This document shows, piece by piece, positions 27,768 to 36,942 of a DNA stretch of 64,000 bases. Positions within the stretch are counted from its first letter, which is position 1; every line of letters starts with the position of its first letter. A program made the translations under genes and the position numbers. Where the stretch lies: positions 48,830-112,829 of the forward strand of contig NZ_AVBF01000006.1 in NCBI RefSeq assembly GCF_000770635.1, in the 5' to 3' direction. A model generated the notes under the pieces. It ran no database searches. It was not told the DNA's origin and was given only the letters and a program-made list of their open reading frames with translations. Source of the stretch: Pontibacillus yanchengensis Y32 (lineage in GTDB: Bacteria; Bacillota; Bacilli; Bacillales; BH030062).

Positions 27768-28623
27768 TCAAGCATATAATTTAAGGCAGAAGTTGAATAG
27801 TATAAAAAATCATTCAGAAGCTAAAACGATTGCTATTGCTAGTGGCAAAGGTGGGGTGGGGAAATCAAATTTCGCTTTAAATTTTGCTTTGTCGCTTACA
27901 AAACAAAATAAGAAAGTGTTGATATTTGACTTGGATATCGGTATGGGAAACATTGATATATTGTTAGGCTTATCTCCGCAGTATTCGATTGTAGATATGT
28001 TTGAGGAACACTTATCAATTTACGATGTAATTGAAACTGGTCCAAATTCCTTATCATACATTGCGGCAGGGTCAGGTCTTTCGAAACTATTTCATTTGAA
28101 TGAATCGAAATCAGAATACTTTTTTAGTCAACTTCAAGAAATCATTGAGTGGTATGATTACATTTTCTTTGATATGGGCGCTGGTGTGACCGATGAAAGT
28201 TTAAATTTTATATTAGCAGCAAACGAATGTATTGTAGTAACTACTCCTGAGCCAACCTCCCTAACCGATGCATATGCGATGATAAAACATATTAGTAATA
28301 AGCAAACAACTTTGCCTATTTATCTATTAGTGAATCGAGCTCATTCACAAAAAGCAGGAGAACAAACGATGGAAAGACTACAAGATGTGGTGAAACAATT
28401 TTTGAATAAGTCGATACAACCATTAGGTATTCTTCCTGATGATAGGACTGTAACCAAGGCTGTGTCGAGACAAATTCCATTTGTTACATATGATGAACAT
28501 TCTAAAGTAAGCCGTATGATTCATAATATAGTTGATCAGTACGTTCAAAATACTATTTCCATAGAGAAACAAACTAAGTTCCCGTTTGTATCTAAATTAA
28601 AACGCTTCATGCTAGAAAGGTAG
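27760..28623 (+). CDS. flhG: MinD-like ATPase FlhG (YlxH)
   Basis: P-loop ATPase that partners FlhF and controls flagellar number and pattern, 287 aa from ATG 27760. The N-terminal DQAYNLRQKL is the DQAxxLR motif that activates the FlhF GTPase. The deviant Walker A is SGKGGVGKSN. The C-terminal Lys/Arg-rich amphipathic end fits membrane binding. GTG 27745 is a possible longer start but is not conserved. Confidence 0.95.
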   Translation: MNDQAYNLRQKLNSIKNHSEAKTIAIASGKGGVGKSNFALNFALSLTKQNKKVLIFDLDIGMGNIDILLGLSPQYSIVDMFEEHLSIYDVIETGPNSLSYIAAGSGLSKLFHLNESKSEYFFSQLQEIIEWYDYIFFDMGAGVTDESLNFILAANECIVVTTPEPTSLTDAYAMIKHISNKQTTLPIYLLVNRAHSQKAGEQTMERLQDVVKQFLNKSIQPLGILPDDRTVTKAVSRQIPFVTYDEHSKVSRMIHNIVDQYVQNTISIEKQTKFPFVSKLKRFMLER

Positions 28624-28629
28624 ATAGCC

Positions 28630-29709
28630 ATGATCAATATCCGAGTATTAGTCATAGATGATTCGGCATTTATGAGAAAGATGATAAAAGACATACTTGA
28701 GCATGATACACGTTTTACGGTTCTTGGAACGGCAAGAAATGGAGAAGACGGCTTACAAAAAATCAAACAATTACAACCAGATGTAGTTACATTAGATATT
28801 GAAATGCCTAAGATGGACGGCTTAACATGCCTTCAACATATAATGAAAGAGCACCCATTGCCCGTTGTTATGCTTTCAAGTCTTACTCATGACGGTGCTG
28901 AGAGTACAATAAAAGCAATGGAATATGGGGCAGTGGACTTTATAGAGAAGCCTTCAGGGTCGATATCATTAGATATTAATATTAAGCAGGAAGAAATTAT
29001 ACAGAAAGTTTATGAATCATTTAAAGCGAATTTAAAAGAGGTTCAAACAGATAATTTAGAATATGAAGATATCCCTACAATTCCATACGAGCCACCATCA
29101 AGATTATTAACAGAGAAAAACTTAAAGAAAATTGTTGCCATTGGTACATCTACTGGAGGTCCCAGAGCTTTACAACAAGTTATTACAAAACTCCCAGTAG
29201 ATATTCCCGCTCCAATTCTCATCGTTCAACATATGCCAGCAGGCTTCACTAAATCTTTAGCTAAAAGATTAAATGTGCTATCAGATATTGAAGTTAAAGA
29301 AGCAGAGAATGGTGAGATTATTCGAAAAGGGGTCGCTTATATTGCACCAGGTAATTACCATTTAAAAGTTCAAAAAGTAGGTTTATCTCTAGCGATTAAA
29401 TTAGACCAAAGTGATACTAGAAATGGACATAGGCCCTCTGTCGACATAATGTTAGAGTCTCTGGCCAACTTAACCAACTACCAAGCCTACACTATTATAA
29501 TGACAGGGATGGGTTCTGATGGTGCACTAGGATTACATTATTTAAAGTCAAGAGCACAACAAACTATTGCTATCACAGAATCTAGTGACTCAGCTATTGT
29601 TTACGGCATGCCAAAAGCTGCCGTACTAACTAATAAAGTAGAACATACAGTCCATGTAAAGGATATAAGCTATACCCTCGTTAATGTAATGGGGAATAAT
29701 AAGGGGTGA
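28630..29709 (+). CDS. cheB: Chemotaxis methylesterase CheB
   Basis: Removes methyl groups from receptors and deamidates them, 359 aa. The N-terminal receiver domain has phosphoacceptor D56. The C-terminal esterase domain has the GTSTGGP motif with Ser174, the HMPAGFTKSLAKRL region and MTGMGSDGALG. It overlaps the upstream end of cheA. Confidence 0.97.
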   Translation: MINIRVLVIDDSAFMRKMIKDILEHDTRFTVLGTARNGEDGLQKIKQLQPDVVTLDIEMPKMDGLTCLQHIMKEHPLPVVMLSSLTHDGAESTIKAMEYGAVDFIEKPSGSISLDINIKQEEIIQKVYESFKANLKEVQTDNLEYEDIPTIPYEPPSRLLTEKNLKKIVAIGTSTGGPRALQQVITKLPVDIPAPILIVQHMPAGFTKSLAKRLNVLSDIEVKEAENGEIIRKGVAYIAPGNYHLKVQKVGLSLAIKLDQSDTRNGHRPSVDIMLESLANLTNYQAYTIIMTGMGSDGALGLHYLKSRAQQTIAITESSDSAIVYGMPKAAVLTNKVEHTVHVKDISYTLVNVMGNNKG

Positions 29710-29714
29710 AGAAT

Positions 29715-31820
29715 ATGGAAATGAGCCAGTACTTAGAAGTATTTATTGAAGAAAGTAAAGAACATCTACAAACCGTTAATGACTCTCTTTTATCTTTAGA
29801 AAAGAATCCTGAAGATTTAACCATCGTTAGTGAAATATTCAGAGCTGCCCATACCCTTAAAGGCATGTCAGCTACAATGGGGTATCAAGATTTAGCAAAT
29901 TTAACTCATAAAATGGAGAATGTATTAGATGCTGTTCGTAATCAACAAATAGAGGTTGATTCAAACATACTGGATATTGTATTTGATGCAGTCGATGACT
30001 TAGAAGCAATGGTTACGGATATATCAGCAGGTGGCAGTGGTGAGCGTAACGTAGAAGTTGTTGTTGGAAAGCTGAAACGTATTGAACAAGGCGAGAAGCC
30101 TGCTGATGTTCAACAATCAAATGATGATAGCCTAAATCAAGATCGAATGATGGAAACAGAAACAGAATCATCTCAATCTGAAACTATTACTGATTTAGAT
30201 GAATTTGAGTTAACTGTATTACAAGAATCTGATGAGCGTGGATTTACGAATTATCAGATTGTTGTAGAACTAAGAGAAGATTGTCTATTAAAAGCTGCTC
30301 GAGTATATATGGTATTTGAAGTATTAGAGCAAATCGGTGAGGTTATCAAGTCAAAACCTTCCGTTGACCAACTTGAAGAAGAAAACTTTGAGAATACATT
30401 TTCTATTTTAATTGTTTCACAAGAATCCAGTGAAGAGATACAAAGTAGAGTAGAGAAAGTATCAGAGATTAATAAAGTTGATGTAACGGAGTTCTCTGTT
30501 AATCAATTTAAAGAACAGTCACAATATAATGAACAAACCTCTAGTCCTGATTCTGAAGTTAATCAAACTGATTCAGAAAATGAGACCGAAGCAACAACCT
30601 CTTCTGTAGCTACAATGACACCACCTCAAGAAAAAGCAGAAGAACCTTCAAAAACAAAGCAACAACCTTCTCAAAACAAAACAATAAGAGTAAACATCGA
30701 GCGATTAGATGTGTTAATGAATTTATTTGAAGAGTTAGTCATTGACCGTGGGCGCTTAGAGCAAATTTCCAATGATTTAAATCATACAGAGCTTCAGGAA
30801 ACTGTCGAACGAATGTCTCGGATTTCGGGAGACTTACAAAACATCATTTTGAACATGAGAATGGTCCCTGTAGAGCAAGTATTCAACCGCTTTCCAAGAA
30901 TGGTAAGACAATTAGCTCGTGATCTTAACAAGAAAGTGAATCTTGATATTTCAGGAGCAGAAACAGAATTAGATCGTACAGTAATCGATGAAATTGGAGA
31001 TCCCCTTGTTCATTTAATTCGTAATTCCCTTGACCATGGTATTGAGAGTCCAGATAAGCGAGTTCAACATGGTAAGCCAGAGGAAGGGACCCTTTCCCTT
31101 GAAGCTTATCATAGCGGAAATCATGTATTTATAGAAGTTTCTGATGATGGCGGTGGGATTAACCGTGATAAGGTACTAGAAAAAGCCATTTCTAATGGTG
31201 TTATTACGCAAGAACAAGCTAAGGGTCTTTCAAATCAGCAGGTTTTCGATTTGATTATGGAAAGTGGGTTCTCTACAGCGGATAAAGTTTCAGATGTTTC
31301 AGGTCGTGGCGTAGGTTTAGATGTAGTTAAGAATACAATCGAATCTTTAGGTGGAACCATCACTATTGATTCAAAGTTAGGGGAAGGTTCTGTATTTTCC
31401 ATCCAGCTACCGCTAACATTATCTATAATTTCAGTTATGCTTGTAGAAGTTCAACATGAGAAGTTTGCTATTCCACTTTCATCTATTATAGAAACGGCAA
31501 TAGTTAAAAAAGATGACATCATGCATGCTCATAACAAAAAAGTGATTGATTTTAGAGGTAGAGTTGTTCCTTTAGTTTTCCTAAAAGATGTCCTAGATGT
31601 TCCAGTTGAATTAGAACAAGGCGATTATTATTCCATTGTACTAGTAAGAAAAGGAGATAAAATGGCAGGACTAGTAGTCGATTCGTTTATTGGACAACAA
31701 GAAGTTGTATTGAAATCATTAGGTAATTACCTAACAAACGTGTTTGCAATTTCTGGAGCTACTATCCTTGGTGATGGCCAAGTAGCGTTGATTTTGGATA
31801 GCAATGCATTAATTAAATAA
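29715..31820 (+). CDS. cheA: Chemotaxis histidine kinase CheA
   Basis: Receptor-coupled kinase for CheY and CheB, 701 aa. P1 Hpt domain with phospho-His46 (FRAAHTLKG), P2 substrate-binding domain, an acidic Ser/Gln linker, P3 dimerisation, P4 ATPase domain (LIRNSLDHG, DDGGG, GRGVGLDVV) and a P5 CheW-like domain. ATG 29715 follows AAGGGGTGA; GTG 29706 lies in that site. cheW follows after 17 nt. Confidence 0.97.
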   Translation: MEMSQYLEVFIEESKEHLQTVNDSLLSLEKNPEDLTIVSEIFRAAHTLKGMSATMGYQDLANLTHKMENVLDAVRNQQIEVDSNILDIVFDAVDDLEAMVTDISAGGSGERNVEVVVGKLKRIEQGEKPADVQQSNDDSLNQDRMMETETESSQSETITDLDEFELTVLQESDERGFTNYQIVVELREDCLLKAARVYMVFEVLEQIGEVIKSKPSVDQLEEENFENTFSILIVSQESSEEIQSRVEKVSEINKVDVTEFSVNQFKEQSQYNEQTSSPDSEVNQTDSENETEATTSSVATMTPPQEKAEEPSKTKQQPSQNKTIRVNIERLDVLMNLFEELVIDRGRLEQISNDLNHTELQETVERMSRISGDLQNIILNMRMVPVEQVFNRFPRMVRQLARDLNKKVNLDISGAETELDRTVIDEIGDPLVHLIRNSLDHGIESPDKRVQHGKPEEGTLSLEAYHSGNHVFIEVSDDGGGINRDKVLEKAISNGVITQEQAKGLSNQQVFDLIMESGFSTADKVSDVSGRGVGLDVVKNTIESLGGTITIDSKLGEGSVFSIQLPLTLSIISVMLVEVQHEKFAIPLSSIIETAIVKKDDIMHAHNKKVIDFRGRVVPLVFLKDVLDVPVELEQGDYYSIVLVRKGDKMAGLVVDSFIGQQEVVLKSLGNYLTNVFAISGATILGDGQVALILDSNALIK

Positions 31821-31837
31821 AAAATGGAGGAGATTCC

Positions 31838-32308
31838 ATGTCTGAAAATAGTTTGCAAGATGAAAAAGTAATTGTGTTTCAGCTAAATGAAGAAGAATAT
31901 GGGGTGCCTGTCCAGCAAGTTGGCTCTATTGAGAGAATGCAGCATATTACTAGAGTTCCTCAAACATCCGAGTTTGTAAAGGGAGTTATTAATCTAAGAG
32001 GAGTTGTAACTCCTATTATTGACCTTAGAACTCGCTTTAATTTAGAAGAAGTAAACTATAACGAAAGCACTCGTATTATTATTGTCTATATTGAAGACAT
32101 GGAAGTAGGATTGATTGTGGATGAAGCAAACGATGTAATCGATATCCCTTCAGAAGCAATAGAGCCTGCTCCAGAAGTGGTAGGTACGATAGAGGTAGAA
32201 TACATTAGGGGTGTAGCCAAGTTAGAAAAACGGTTACTTATTTTGTTAGACTTACCGAAAATCTTATCCTTTGAAGAATATAAAGAATTAAAGACTGTGG
32301 AAGGGTAA
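31838..32308 (+). CDS. cheW: Chemotaxis coupling protein CheW
   Basis: Links receptors to CheA, 156 aa, a CheW beta-barrel (VFQLNEEEYGVPVQQV; GVINLRGVVTPIIDLR). AGGAGAT precedes the start. CheV is not in the window. Confidence 0.96.
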   Translation: MSENSLQDEKVIVFQLNEEEYGVPVQQVGSIERMQHITRVPQTSEFVKGVINLRGVVTPIIDLRTRFNLEEVNYNESTRIIIVYIEDMEVGLIVDEANDVIDIPSEAIEPAPEVVGTIEVEYIRGVAKLEKRLLILLDLPKILSFEEYKELKTVEG

Positions 32309-32314
32309 CTGGTT

Positions 32315-32953
32315 ATGACGTTTATTGACAGATTTTCTACCTATCACCTAGACATTTTACGTGAAATAGGAAATATAGGTGCAGGACATGCAGCAACTTC
32401 TTTATCAAAATTATTAAACCAAAAGATTGATATGACTGTTCCTGCAGTGCGTTTGGTTTCTTTTGATGAAATGATGGACATTGCAGGAGGACCTGATCGT
32501 GTTATTGTTTCTGTATTCTTAAGAATTGAAGGAGATGCACCTGGGAGTATGTTCTTTATTGTCCCTCCAGAACAAGCGGACCGTTTAGTAAGGCAGCTTA
32601 CAGGAGATACGTCATTCACATTTGAATATTCATCTGAGAATGACATGGCATTTTCTGCAATTCTTGAATTAGGGAATATTTTATCTGGTTCCTATTTGAG
32701 TTCATTATCTGATTTTACTCAGTTATCCATCTTACCATCTGTTCCCTCTGTCTCTGTTGATATGGTGGGAGCTGTTCTGAGCTACGGATTATTAGAGCTC
32801 TCTCAACAGAGTGATCATGCCATAGTAGTAGATACATCCTTAAATGAAGGGGAAGCATCTGGACAAGAAGTAAACGGACATTTCTTTCTTTTACCTGACC
32901 CCGACTCTTTTGAAACGATTTTTAACGCGTTGGGAGTTACAGAGCATGAATAA
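32315..32953 (+). CDS. cheC: CheY-P phosphatase CheC
   Basis: Adaptation phosphatase, 212 aa, with two copies of the ExxN active motif: LREIGNIGAGHAATSL near residue 15 and ILELGNILSGSYLSSL near residue 115. It binds CheD in B. subtilis. It overlaps the cheD start by 8 nt. Confidence 0.95.
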   Translation: MTFIDRFSTYHLDILREIGNIGAGHAATSLSKLLNQKIDMTVPAVRLVSFDEMMDIAGGPDRVIVSVFLRIEGDAPGSMFFIVPPEQADRLVRQLTGDTSFTFEYSSENDMAFSAILELGNILSGSYLSSLSDFTQLSILPSVPSVSVDMVGAVLSYGLLELSQQSDHAIVVDTSLNEGEASGQEVNGHFFLLPDPDSFETIFNALGVTEHE

Positions 32954-33443
32954 AACTATGTCCGTTATAAAGGTCGGTATAGCTGACTTAAACATTGTTC
33001 AAGCTCCCAACACCATTCGCACTTCTGGTCTAGGCTCTTGTGTAGGTATTGTTCTTTTTGATTCTACCACTAAATTAGCAGGTATGGCCCATATTATGCT
33101 ACCTACGTCTACTATGGCGAAAGAAACAAAAACAAATACAGCAAAATATGCTGATACAGCAATCCCAGCTCTTATACAAAAACTTTTGGATAAAGGTGTT
33201 AAGAAGTATGCAATGAAAGCTAAAATTGCTGGAGGAGCTCAAATGTTCCAGTTTTCTTCTTCTTCTGACATGATGAGAATTGGTCCTCGTAATGTAGAAG
33301 CAGTAAAAGAACAATTGGAACATGTTCGTGTACCTCTTGTAAGTGAAGATTGTGGAGGGAATAGTGGACGAACAATTGAGTTTGACCCTGAAACAGGGTA
33401 TTTAGAAATTCGAACAGTCAATAAAGGTGTGTCACAGATATAA
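32946..33443 (+). CDS. cheD: Chemoreceptor glutamine deamidase CheD
   Basis: Deamidates receptor Gln residues and is stimulated by CheC; 165 aa. Cys in GLGSCVGIVLFD and His in GMAHIMLP are the catalytic pair. ATG 32946 (MNKTMSVIKV) has GGGAG 9 nt upstream and overlaps cheC; a longer start at 32910 is not conserved. Confidence 0.94.
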   Translation: MNKTMSVIKVGIADLNIVQAPNTIRTSGLGSCVGIVLFDSTTKLAGMAHIMLPTSTMAKETKTNTAKYADTAIPALIQKLLDKGVKKYAMKAKIAGGAQMFQFSSSSDMMRIGPRNVEAVKEQLEHVRVPLVSEDCGGNSGRTIEFDPETGYLEIRTVNKGVSQI

Positions 33444-33814
33444 TGGTAGGAACAGCTTTATGGAATTTAATTTTTGCATGTTTTGGTGGACTACTAACAT
33501 TTTTTCTATCTCAATCAACTAATACAATATCCACTACAATGATACGTAGCACTCTTGTATTCGTATTGTTCTTTCTTGTTATGTTTGTCTTGCGATGGAT
33601 TCTACAGTTCATTAATAAAGCACACAATGTCGAGGAAGATTCCTTAGTACCAAAAAATGAAAAAGGAAATGCGAACCAAAAGAACCAAAATGTAGAAGAG
33701 GAGTTATCGCATCCTCAAGATGGGGAAGAAAACAAAAGAGAAGACTTTTCAGATGACGAAGCAAAACAAACATCTGAAATGATACGCGAGCTTTTGAAAA
33801 ATGATGACAGGTAG
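33443..33814 (+). CDS. Unknown membrane protein between cheD and sigD
   Basis: 123 aa not recognised. It has two predicted membrane helices (about residues 5-23 and 30-55) and then a hydrophilic, acidic Asn/Gln/Glu-rich cytoplasmic tail that ends in EMIRELLKNDDR. The ATG overlaps the cheD stop by one base (TAATG), so it is part of the operon and co-translated. B. subtilis has nothing between cheD and sigD. A membrane-anchored regulator of motility or SigD is a guess from context only. Confidence 0.75.
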   Translation: MVGTALWNLIFACFGGLLTFFLSQSTNTISTTMIRSTLVFVLFFLVMFVLRWILQFINKAHNVEEDSLVPKNEKGNANQKNQNVEEELSHPQDGEENKREDFSDDEAKQTSEMIRELLKNDDR

Positions 33815-33847
33815 TTTTGAAATCTAACATCGTCGAGGAGGGTCATT

Positions 33848-34627
33848 ATGACAAACCATTCAGCTCCTCAGGAACAACAGCTATGGGAAAAGTGGGAGAA
33901 GGAAAGGGATATGGATGCAGCAAATGATCTAGTTCAAGCTTATATGCACCTTGTTCATTATCATGTACATCGGATAGGTGCTCATCTCCCGCAAAATGTA
34001 AATAAAGAAGATATTAAAAGCTTAGGTTTAATGGGGCTTTATGATGCTATTGAAAAATTTGACTTAACACGAGATTTGAAGTTTGATACCTATGCATCTT
34101 TTCGCATACGAGGGGCTATTATTGATGGATTGCGTAAAGAGGATTGGTTGCCACGTTCTGTTAGAGACAAGTCAAAAAAGATAGAGAACGCCTCAGAAAA
34201 ACTAGAGCAAACACTGCAAAGACCACCTTCTGCTCAGGAAATCGCAGAAAAGCTAGGTCTTCCAGTAGAGGAAGTGGAAGAAGTCGTTAAAGATACGTTA
34301 TTTGCTAACGTCTTATCTATGGAAGAAAAGCCAAAGGATTCCAATAGTGATCATAAAGAAGGTATTGGTTACTCGATACCAGATCCAAGTACAAGCCCCC
34401 CTGAAACAAATCTCGTAAAAGAAGAAAATTATGATGAACTAGCAGAAGGAATCAAGCATTTAAACGAAAAAGAGCAACTGGTTATAAGTTTATTTTATAA
34501 TGAAGAATTAACATTAACAGAAATCGGAAATGTATTAGATTTAACTACATCACGAATATCTCAAATCCATGCTAGAGCCTTATTTAAACTTCGTAAAATT
34601 TTAACTCAAATTGAATTAGTCAATTAG
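33848..34627 (+). CDS. sigD: RNA polymerase sigma factor SigD (FliA type)
   Basis: Sigma-28 family factor that transcribes flagellin, motor and autolysin genes; 259 aa. Region 2 (DLKFDTYASFRIRGAIIDGL) and region 4 (LTLTEIGNVLDLTTSRISQI) are clear. A GAGGAGGG site precedes ATG. It is held inactive by FlgM in B. subtilis; flgM is not in this window. Confidence 0.97.
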   Translation: MTNHSAPQEQQLWEKWEKERDMDAANDLVQAYMHLVHYHVHRIGAHLPQNVNKEDIKSLGLMGLYDAIEKFDLTRDLKFDTYASFRIRGAIIDGLRKEDWLPRSVRDKSKKIENASEKLEQTLQRPPSAQEIAEKLGLPVEEVEEVVKDTLFANVLSMEEKPKDSNSDHKEGIGYSIPDPSTSPPETNLVKEENYDELAEGIKHLNEKEQLVISLFYNEELTLTEIGNVLDLTTSRISQIHARALFKLRKILTQIELVN

Positions 34628-34648
34628 ATGGAGGCAGGGGGAGTTTCT

Positions 34649-36034
34649 TTGGGGATAGAACAATTTGAAGAATTCTTTACATTGAAAATCAGCTCAGATA
34701 AGATGACAGCCTTACTACACTTGAATAAAGAATACCATTTGGATATTTCCTTTACTGAAGAGGAATTAATAGAAGAATTGGAACAGCGTTCTGTTACATA
34801 TGGTTTTCAACATGATATGGTGAAGTTGGTTTCTAAAGGGTTGAAGACTGATGGATTCCCAGTCGTGATTGCTGAAGGAACATCTCCTCAACATGGGCAG
34901 GATGGAAGTGTGAAATATGAAACAACCCTTCATTCTCAAAAACACGTCCAATCTAATGGACCTATAAATTTTAGAGAAGTAATGAATATCCCGTCAGTAC
35001 ATGAAGGAGAAAAATTGTTAACTATTGTTAATCCTACTAAAGGAAAATCAGGGAAAAATGTTCTGGATGAGTCTGTCCAACCTAAACAAGGTAAACCGGT
35101 TAATATAAAAGCTGGTAAAAATGTAGAATGGAATCAAGCTAAACAAGCAATGTATTCTACTCAGGATGGTCAGGTAAGTATTGGTGAAAAAGTCATTCAT
35201 GTTTATCCTTATTATGAGGTATCCGGTGATATCGATATGAGGACAGGGAATCTTGAATTTATAGGAACTATAGTCATTAGAGGAAATGTACCCAATGGTT
35301 ACACCATCAAAGCGGATGGGGATATTAAAGTATATGGGTTAGTAGAAGGTGCAGCACTACTAGCTGGTGGATCCATCTATATCTCGGAAGGAATTGCAGC
35401 TTCTTCTAAAGGAGAAGTTAAGGCAGGTCTTGATGTACAAGTAGGTTATGTGAACCAAGGTAATATTGAGGCAGGAAGAGATATCAAGGTTGAAAATTCA
35501 ATCCTTCACAGTCACTGTGTTGCCAGAGAACATATTTATTGTGAAAAAGGTAGTATCATAGGCGGTGCCTTATCTGCTGGTACACTTATTCAAGGTAAAG
35601 ACATCGGCAATAGAATGAGTACGACTACCGAACTTTTCTTTGGAGTGAATAAGAAAACAATAGAGAAGGAGCAAACACTTCAAATAAAGCAAGCGGAACT
35701 TAAAGATTCGATTAAGAAGTTAACACTAATAGGTGAAAAATTGAATAAAAAGAAAGAAATAACGGGGTTAACTTCTAAAGAAAGGATTACTCTTTTAAGA
35801 CAACGTAATTCAATAGAGGTTACAGAACAACAGTTAAACGATGTAGAAGAACAACTGGACGCCCTTGGTATAAATAATGATGACAATCCTAAAGCGCAAT
35901 TAAAGGTCGATGGAACCCTGCATTCAAATACATATCTTTCTTTTGGTAAATATAAACGCCACATTTTACACGCTAATAAACGAGTGAAAGTAGAATTGGT
36001 AGATGGGGAGATTTCCATTCTATCAAGAGATTAA
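34649..36034 (+). CDS. FapA/DUF342 family protein
   Basis: 461 aa of the DUF342/FapA family: an N-terminal region, a Gly-rich right-handed beta-helix (about residues 195-330, with repeated GDIxxxG and AGRDIKVEN turns), and a C-terminal coiled coil (about residues 340-410). FapA-like proteins recur in flagellar loci of Bacilli and Clostridia; a polar or flagellar localisation role is reported in Vibrio. TTG 34649 with an upstream GCAGGGGGAG fits better than ATG 34628, which has no ribosome site. Confidence 0.82.
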   Translation: MGIEQFEEFFTLKISSDKMTALLHLNKEYHLDISFTEEELIEELEQRSVTYGFQHDMVKLVSKGLKTDGFPVVIAEGTSPQHGQDGSVKYETTLHSQKHVQSNGPINFREVMNIPSVHEGEKLLTIVNPTKGKSGKNVLDESVQPKQGKPVNIKAGKNVEWNQAKQAMYSTQDGQVSIGEKVIHVYPYYEVSGDIDMRTGNLEFIGTIVIRGNVPNGYTIKADGDIKVYGLVEGAALLAGGSIYISEGIAASSKGEVKAGLDVQVGYVNQGNIEAGRDIKVENSILHSHCVAREHIYCEKGSIIGGALSAGTLIQGKDIGNRMSTTTELFFGVNKKTIEKEQTLQIKQAELKDSIKKLTLIGEKLNKKKEITGLTSKERITLLRQRNSIEVTEQQLNDVEEQLDALGINNDDNPKAQLKVDGTLHSNTYLSFGKYKRHILHANKRVKVELVDGEISILSRD

Positions 36035-36064
36035 GCTATCGTTTGTCTAGAGGATGGAATAGAT

Positions 36065-36232
36065 ATGAGTTGAAAGGGTGTAGAGCTACAAGTCAAACTC
36101 CTGTGAATCCAGAATGCCATTTAGATTTATGGAAGTGATGTACACTCAGATATTAACGAATCGGAAGAGGCAGCAACCCTAGTAAACACAAATCACCCTT
36201 ATCTTAGACTAGGAAAAGATTTTAAAGGGTAA
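36065..36232 (+). pseudogene. Decayed small gene between fapA-like gene and swrB
   Basis: In one frame from ATG 36065 the translation is MS, stop, KGVELQVKLL, stop, IQNAI, stop, then 33 open codons ending HPYLRLGKDFKG and TAA. AGAGGA lies at good spacing before the ATG. From memory, many Bacillaceae have here a small protein beginning MSxKGVExQVALP and ending in HPYxG...; both ends are recognisable and three in-frame stops interrupt it. The match is recollection, not a search. A sequencing error cannot explain all stops. Confidence 0.5.
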
Positions 36233-36243
36233 GAGGGGACGAT

Positions 36244-36777
36244 ATGATACTATTTTTATTAGTTATTAGCTTTCTGCTTCATGGGGTAACTATATTTATG
36301 TTGATTACCTTATCGTTACGTGTAAGTAAAGCTAAGGAATTGGAGATGAAGCAAGAAAAGGTTGCAAAAGAAATAGAAGAAAGTTTTACAGCCTATCTAA
36401 TTGAAATTAAGGAAGAAAATCAACGCCTGATGAATATGTTGGACAAAAGTGGCCAGACTGTTGATACGAATTCCCTTTCCGAAGAAAGCAGAAGTGATAA
36501 AGCTAGCACTAATCAAGAACATGAAGCGGGTAAAGAAGAAGATTATGGACGTGATCTCTCGTCACAATCCCCTGGTCCTTTCGTGCAGGGGAGGGAACAA
36601 AAGAATGATCAAAGTACTTTTACCCCTATAATGCCAGAGGATCAAGCTGATACATATGAACCAAGCCTGCAATCAACGATTTATCAACTCTATGATCAAG
36701 GGTATTCAAAAGAAGAGATTGCAAAGAAATTAAATTGTGGAAAAACAGAAGTCGAATTAATGTTAAAATTTCATTAA
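36244..36777 (+). CDS. swrB: SwrB (YlxL) motility protein
   Basis: 177-aa membrane-anchored protein: one N-terminal helix (residues 2-24), a coiled coil, an acidic disordered middle, and a C-terminal helix-turn-helix-like end (YSKEEIAKKLNCGKTEVELML). This architecture and position after sigD match B. subtilis SwrB, which promotes basal body completion and SigD activity. AGAGGGGA precedes the start. Last gene of the motility operon; no clear terminator follows. Confidence 0.88.
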   Translation: MILFLLVISFLLHGVTIFMLITLSLRVSKAKELEMKQEKVAKEIEESFTAYLIEIKEENQRLMNMLDKSGQTVDTNSLSEESRSDKASTNQEHEAGKEEDYGRDLSSQSPGPFVQGREQKNDQSTFTPIMPEDQADTYEPSLQSTIYQLYDQGYSKEEIAKKLNCGKTEVELMLKFH

Positions 36778-36795
36778 TAAATATAGAAAATACGC

Positions 36796-36824
36796 TTGAA
36801 TGGTGAAGGGTCATATGGTATAGT
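36796..36824 (+). promoter_or_regulatory. Sigma-A type promoter of rpsB
   Basis: TTGAAT and TATAGT separated by 17 nt, giving a leader of about 110 nt before rpsB. Confidence 0.65.
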
Positions 36825-36855
36825 TACTTTTGGTGTTAATACACACGTTTGTCGA

Positions 36856-36894
36856 TTTACACGGGTGGTGCTCTAATAAGAGTCCTTGTGTAAA
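36856..36894 (+). promoter_or_regulatory. Structured leader of rpsB
   Basis: TTTACAC (36856-36862) pairs with GTGTAAA (36888-36894), enclosing a second stem CTCT/AGAG with loop AATA (36871-36882). It lies between the promoter and the rpsB ribosome site. There is no T tract, so it is not a terminator. Autoregulation by S2 is a possibility, not shown. Confidence 0.5.
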
Positions 36895-36942
36895 GATGAG
36901 ACAAGCGGAGGAGAAATAAAAACCATTAGGAGGAAACACATC

